DNA from: JBGTCY01 sp041748615
GTDB taxonomy: Bacteria > Bacteroidota > Bacteroidia > Chitinophagales > CAIOSU01
DNA: 7,509 nt
Assembly (NCBI GenBank): GCA_041748615.1
Contig: JBGTCY010000172.1
Location: 1-7,509 of the forward strand
Direction of reading: 5' to 3'
Positions 4,665-7,509 of the stretch are shown here, piece after piece; position 1 is the first letter of the stretch, and every line of letters starts with the position of its first letter. Under the pieces are notes generated by a model. It made no database searches, had not been told where the DNA came from, and saw only the letters and a list, made by a program, of their open reading frames with translations. The position numbers and the translations under genes were made by a program.

Positions 4665-6260
4665 AATTCTCTCGTAAGCAGGTAAAGTCAAAAACTCCAC
4701 ATAATCATCACTCAATACCAACTTATTAAACAACTCAATCGCCTCAGCAAATCTTCCTTTATCATACGCTTCCGCGCCAACATACGCTTTCACGCTTTCT
4801 AATTCTGAAGGTAAAATTTCATTGTAAAGTTCTTTAGTAACGGTTCTGCCATCGTCTAATTTGCTGGCGTTTTTGAGCCACTGCCAAACTTGAGTACGAG
4901 AAATTTCAGCCGTAGCGGCATCTTCCATTAAATTATGCAATGCAGCAGCGCCTACACCACGCAGCCAGCTTTCGATATACAGAATACCCACATTGATATT
5001 CATGCGTAATCCGGCTTCTGTAATTGTTCCTGCCGGAACAGCCAATAAATCTTTTTGTGTAATCACATCACCTTCACGCTTTACATTTATTTGATTAGGT
5101 GTTGGCATGTGCTCGTTGAAAATATCCATTGCTATTTGCACCAAACCGGGATGTGCCACCCAAGTGCCATCATGCCCGTTTTTCACTTCGCGCAATTTGT
5201 CTTGCTTTACTTTATCAATAGCGGCATTGTTTGCCGCTTCATTGTTTTTAATCGGAATGAAAGCAGCCATACCGCCCATTGCGTGCACATTGCGCTTATG
5301 ACAGGTTTGAATGACCAAACGAGAATAGGCATCCATAAAGGGAACACCCATCGTTACCTGACCTCTGTCGGGCAAAACATAACCCTCTAAATTTCTAAGT
5401 TTTTTAATATAGCTGAAAATATAATCCCAACGACCGCAGTTCAATCCGCAGGAGTGTTCTTTCAATTCATACAAAAACTCATGCAATTCAAAAGTGGCGG
5501 TGATGGTTTCGATTAAACAGGTTGCTTTAATAGTGCCTTGCGGAATGCCGACAAAATTCTGTGCAAACACAAACACATCGTTCCACAAGCGCGCTTCCAA
5601 ATGACTTTCCATTTTTGGCAAATAGAAGTAAGGTCCTGTTCCGTTGGCAATCAGTTGTTTGGCATTATGGAAGAAATATAAACCGAAATCAGTCAATGAA
5701 CCGGAAGCCACTTCGCCATCAATCAGAATATTTTTTTCAACCAAATGCCAGCCGCGCGGACGCACTAACAACGTAGCAATCTTTTCATTCAGTTGATATG
5801 CTTTTCCTGCTTCGTTGGTGAAAGAAATCGTTTTGCGAATGGCATCGCGCAGGTTGATTTGTCCTGAAATATTATTATCCCAGGTGGGGGCGTTGGAATC
5901 TTCAAAATCCGCCATGAACACTTTGGCGCCACTATTCAAAGCATTGATAATCATTTTCCGGTCAACCGGACCGGTGATTTCCACGCGTCTGTCCTGCAAA
6001 TCTGCCGGCAACGGTGCTACTGTCCATTCGCTTTCGCGGATATTTTTGGTTTCGGGAAGGAAATCGGGCAGTTTGCCGCCATCAATTTCCTTTTGACGCA
6101 CTTCGCGTTTTTTCAATAATTCTTTTCTGCGGGCATTGAAATTTGAGTGCAAAGCGGCAACAAATTCAAGGGCTTCAGGAGTAAGGATTTCAGCATATTC
6201 GGGAGCGAGGGAGCCTTTGATGATAACTCCTTTCACTAATTGGGCAGTTGGATGGGACAT
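4659..6260 (-). CDS. aceB: Malate synthase A
   Basis: This 533-residue cytosolic enzyme condenses glyoxylate with acetyl-CoA to malate and CoA, the second step of the glyoxylate shunt. Its length matches malate synthase A (E. coli AceB, 533), not the longer GlcB type. The PROSITE-type signature KEHSCGLNCGRWDYIF is at 267-282. Other landmarks are VRPRGWH (166-172) with a glyoxylate-binding Arg, the metal-ligand region CLIETI (248-253) with Glu251, Asp279 in the signature, and Asp447 in LMEDAAT at the position of the catalytic base. The C-terminus FLTLPAYERIK is family-like, but the final AAA-TAG lies in the palindromic repeat at 4581-4664. It is the first gene of the minus-strand block, with a strong-looking promoter at 6301-6331 and a leader of about 35 nt. 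The start at 6260 gives MSHPTAQLVKG, with no Shine-Dalgarno sequence. Confidence 0.97.
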   Translation of the reverse strand: MSHPTAQLVKGVIIKGSLAPEYAEILTPEALEFVAALHSNFNARRKELLKKREVRQKEIDGGKLPDFLPETKNIRESEWTVAPLPADLQDRRVEITGPVDRKMIINALNSGAKVFMADFEDSNAPTWDNNISGQINLRDAIRKTISFTNEAGKAYQLNEKIATLLVRPRGWHLVEKNILIDGEVASGSLTDFGLYFFHNAKQLIANGTGPYFYLPKMESHLEARLWNDVFVFAQNFVGIPQGTIKATCLIETITATFELHEFLYELKEHSCGLNCGRWDYIFSYIKKLRNLEGYVLPDRGQVTMGVPFMDAYSRLVIQTCHKRNVHAMGGMAAFIPIKNNEAANNAAIDKVKQDKLREVKNGHDGTWVAHPGLVQIAMDIFNEHMPTPNQINVKREGDVITQKDLLAVPAGTITEAGLRMNINVGILYIESWLRGVGAAALHNLMEDAATAEISRTQVWQWLKNASKLDDGRTVTKELYNEILPSELESVKAYVGAEAYDKGRFAEAIELFNKLVLSDDYVEFLTLPAYERIK

Positions 6261-6300
6261 GATTTTGTAAAACTTTTTTTAATACTTAGAAAATCGAGTG

Positions 6301-6331
6301 CAAAGGTAACAATGTTAAACGGTTCTGTCAA
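6301..6331 (-). promoter_or_regulatory. Promoter of aceB and probably the whole glyoxylate block
   Basis: On the minus strand TTGAC (6331-6327) is followed by TACCTTTG (6308-6301), an exact match to the Bacteroidota -7 consensus TAnnTTTG. Twenty bases separate the TTG from the TA, the usual spacing for the primary sigma factor of this phylum. Transcription should start near 6295, giving a leader of about 35 nt. No obvious operator palindrome overlaps it, so how the shunt is regulated cannot be read from the sequence. Confidence 0.75.
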
Positions 6332-6393
6332 TGAAGAATGTGGAGATATAGGACAAATTCCAAGTCCGAGGCTTCGCGCTGAAGGACAAGGTT

Positions 6394-6435
6394 TCTAACA
6401 CTTTATGTCAAATCTGAAAGGAACGAGGTGTTAGA
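6394..6435. repeat. Inverted repeat TCTAACAC/GTGTTAGA, 26-nt loop
   Basis: TCTAACAC at 6394-6401 and GTGTTAGA at 6428-6435 are exact reverse complements. The element lies upstream of both divergent genes. The loop is long and no T-run follows, so it is not a terminator. It could be a remnant of a small palindromic element or chance. Confidence 0.45.
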
Positions 6436-6565
6436 TGGAATTGCATTTGCGTTGTCAAGGTGATTCCCGGGAAATCGAATTGGCATCATGCTGATTTGAA
6501 AAAATTTGGCTGAAACCCATGCGGCTCTTTGATTTTGACATTATTCATTACCCTGATTTTATTTC

Positions 6566-6581
6566 ACCCCTTTGGGGTTTT
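6566..6581 (+). other. Small hairpin ACCCC-TTT-GGGGT with short T-run
   Basis: ACCCC (6566-6570) pairs with GGGGT (6574-6578) over a TTT loop and runs into TTT. It looks like a weak intrinsic terminator on the plus strand, but there is no plus-strand gene upstream within 3.9 kb. It may instead be a leader structure of the PKD gene or a small repeat related to the hairpin at 6634-6647. Confidence 0.4.
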
Positions 6582-6602
6582 CATTCATCTTCTTTCACCT
6601 AT

Positions 6603-6632
6603 ATTCTATAATCATTTATTCTATAATCATTT
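6603..6632. repeat. Perfect tandem duplication of a 15-mer
   Basis: ATTCTATAATCATTT occurs twice back to back (6603-6617 and 6618-6632) with no mismatch. It is AT-rich and sits between two small hairpins about 110 bp ahead of the PKD protein start. Slippage would explain it; a role as paired binding sites is possible but unsupported. Confidence 0.8.
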
Positions 6633-6633
6633 C

Positions 6634-6649
6634 ATCCCTGATGGGATTT
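6634..6649 (+). other. Small hairpin ATCCC-TGAT-GGGAT
   Basis: ATCCC (6634-6638) pairs with GGGAT (6643-6647), followed by TT. Its context TTTCATCCC...GGGATTT resembles TTTCACCCC...GGGGTTT at 6562-6580, so the two hairpins may be diverged copies of one short element 68 bp apart. Confidence 0.4.
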
Positions 6650-6743
6650 GCCAACAACTCTTAAAAAAACCGCGATAACCTTTCCGGGCAACCTCCGTAT
6701 AAGTCAGAGTTGAAAAACACTCTCAAAACCAAAACCATTGAAG

Positions 6744-7509
6744 ATGCTACTCAGGAAAGTTAAAATGGCGTTCAGCTTATGCGTCATTTTTTTACTTGCG
6801 CAGATGGCAGCCGTAGCACAAGTCACTGCTGATTTCACCGCAAACATCACATCAGGTTGCAGTCCGTTAGTTGTTCAATTCTCTGATTTATCCACGGGAG
6901 GAGCCACCAGCTGGAACTGGACTTTCGGTAACAGCGGCTCATCTAACTTACAAAACCCAGGTGCGATTTACATCAATTCCGGTTTATATAATGTGAGACT
7001 GATTGTTTCCAACGGAGTTGTCAGCGACACCATGACAAAAACGGGGTACATCCAGGTGTATCAAGACCCTGACCCGGATATTCTTGCAAGCGTCACAACA
7101 GGATGCGCTCCGCTTCCGGTACAATTTAACGATAACAGCACCCCCGGTTCGGGAACAATCGTCACCAGAATGTGGGATTTCGGAGATGGAAATACTTCCA
7201 TCGCAACCAATCCATTGCACACCTATGTGAACCCGGGAAATTACAACATCACGCTTTCATTAATTGATGATAACGGTTGTCAAAAAATCAGAACATTTAA
7301 TAATTTCATCGCTGTAGGACAAGTTCCAACCGCAAATTTCACATCCGGACCTCGTTCAGCGTGCCATGCACCGTTGATGGTAAATTTTCAGGATAGTTCG
7401 GTAAGCGCCACTTCACTAACCTATTTATGGGATTTCGGAGATGGAAATTTTTCTACTGACCAAAACCCATCCAATAATTTTTTAGCATTAGGAAACTACA
7501 ATGTCAAAT
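6744..7509 (+). CDS. Secreted multi-PKD-domain protein (N-terminal part, 3' end outside window)
   Basis: The frame is open from ATG 6744 to the window edge, 255 codons with no stop. Residues 1-25 are a signal peptide (basic LLRKVK, hydrophobic core, cleavage after AVA before Gln26). At least three PKD domains follow, at about 28-105, 111-191 and 196 onward. Domains 2 and 3 carry the canonical WDFGDGN (144-150 and 229-235); domain 1 has WNWTFGNSG instead. Each begins with a Cys-Pro-type motif (GCSPLVVQF at 38-46, GCAPLPVQF at 120-128, ACHAPLMVNF at 206-215). Domain 2 also has Cys179, a likely disulfide partner of Cys121. PKD domains are extracellular beta-sandwich modules. In Bacteroidota such strings often belong to very large surface or type IX-secreted adhesins with a C-terminal sorting domain, which would lie beyond the window. 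An internal ATG at 6765 is a less likely start because it loses the basic n-region. Specific function unknown. Confidence 0.88.
   Translation, partial: MLLRKVKMAFSLCVIFLLAQMAAVAQVTADFTANITSGCSPLVVQFSDLSTGGATSWNWTFGNSGSSNLQNPGAIYINSGLYNVRLIVSNGVVSDTMTKTGYIQVYQDPDPDILASVTTGCAPLPVQFNDNSTPGSGTIVTRMWDFGDGNTSIATNPLHTYVNPGNYNITLSLIDDNGCQKIRTFNNFIAVGQVPTANFTSGPRSACHAPLMVNFQDSSVSATSLTYLWDFGDGNFSTDQNPSNNFLALGNYNVK

Larger units (their letters stand above)
6332..6743. other. Divergent spacer between aceB promoter and PKD protein gene
   Basis: No gene is seen in these 412 bp. From left to right it holds an 8-bp inverted repeat (6394-6401/6428-6435), the short palindrome TTCCCGGGAA (6464-6473), two small hairpins (6566-6578 and 6634-6647), and a perfect tandem 15-bp duplication (6603-6632). 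The promoter of the rightward gene should lie here. TAACCTTTC near 6676-6684 only partly resembles TAnnTTTG, so I do not call one. No tRNA or recognisable riboswitch was found by eye. Confidence 0.6.

Noticed and set aside
5055..5390. 111-codon plus-strand open frame inside aceB
   Set aside because: It is antisense to the conserved malate synthase core and shows no family features.
6301..6440. Remnant minus-strand coding sequence upstream of aceB
   Set aside because: A short frame can be read (roughly 25 codons before a stop), but it has no plausible start or recognisable family and overlaps the aceB promoter.
6984..7220. 78-codon minus-strand open frame at the right edge
   Set aside because: It overlaps the PKD-domain coding sequence, which has a signal peptide and repeated WDFGDGN motifs.

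Overview
The window looks like a chromosomal segment of a Bacteroidota bacterium, most likely an environmental member of the Chitinophagales/Saprospirales/Sphingobacteriales type; I cannot narrow it further. The signs are a TonB-dependent receptor with an N-terminal carboxypeptidase-regulatory-like domain, a secreted multi-PKD-domain protein, promoters of the TAnnTTTG type, almost no Shine-Dalgarno sequences ahead of the starts, and signal peptides with Gln predicted at +1.

Layout. Positions 1-340 are GC-rich, gene-free and full of repeats: two diverged 87-bp direct repeats, a perfect 19-bp inverted repeat and several small hairpins. Next comes an AT-rich promoter with a 7-4-7 palindrome lying over the -7 element. 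It precedes a 754-residue outer-membrane TonB-dependent receptor (398-2662, +). Two hairpins at 2707-2774, the second bidirectional, separate the receptor from a convergent minus-strand block. That block reads, in transcription order, malate synthase A (aceB, 6260-4659), a GxxExxY-family small protein (4569-4174) and isocitrate lyase (aceA, 4068-2791). A clear Bacteroidota promoter sits ahead of aceB at 6301-6331. A 483-bp divergent spacer with small repeats and hairpins follows. The window ends inside a secreted PKD-domain protein starting at 6744 (+), whose 3' end is outside the window.

How the genes work together. aceB and aceA are the two dedicated enzymes of the glyoxylate shunt. Isocitrate lyase splits isocitrate to succinate and glyoxylate, and malate synthase condenses glyoxylate with acetyl-CoA to malate, allowing growth on acetate or fatty acids. 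They appear to share the promoter upstream of aceB. The receptor and the PKD protein are envelope or secreted proteins with no evident link to the shunt.

The most interesting structure is between aceB and aceA. The GxxExxY gene, a predicted PD-(D/E)XK-like fold, is framed by two directly oriented copies of a 74-84 bp imperfect palindrome with arms GAACGCTGAT/ATCAGCGTTC. The last Lys codon and TAG stop of both aceB and the GxxExxY gene lie within the repeat ends. It reads as a compact cassette of about 560 bp (4106-4664) inserted into a metabolic operon. The second item of interest is the possible metalloregulator-type operator in front of the TonB-dependent receptor.
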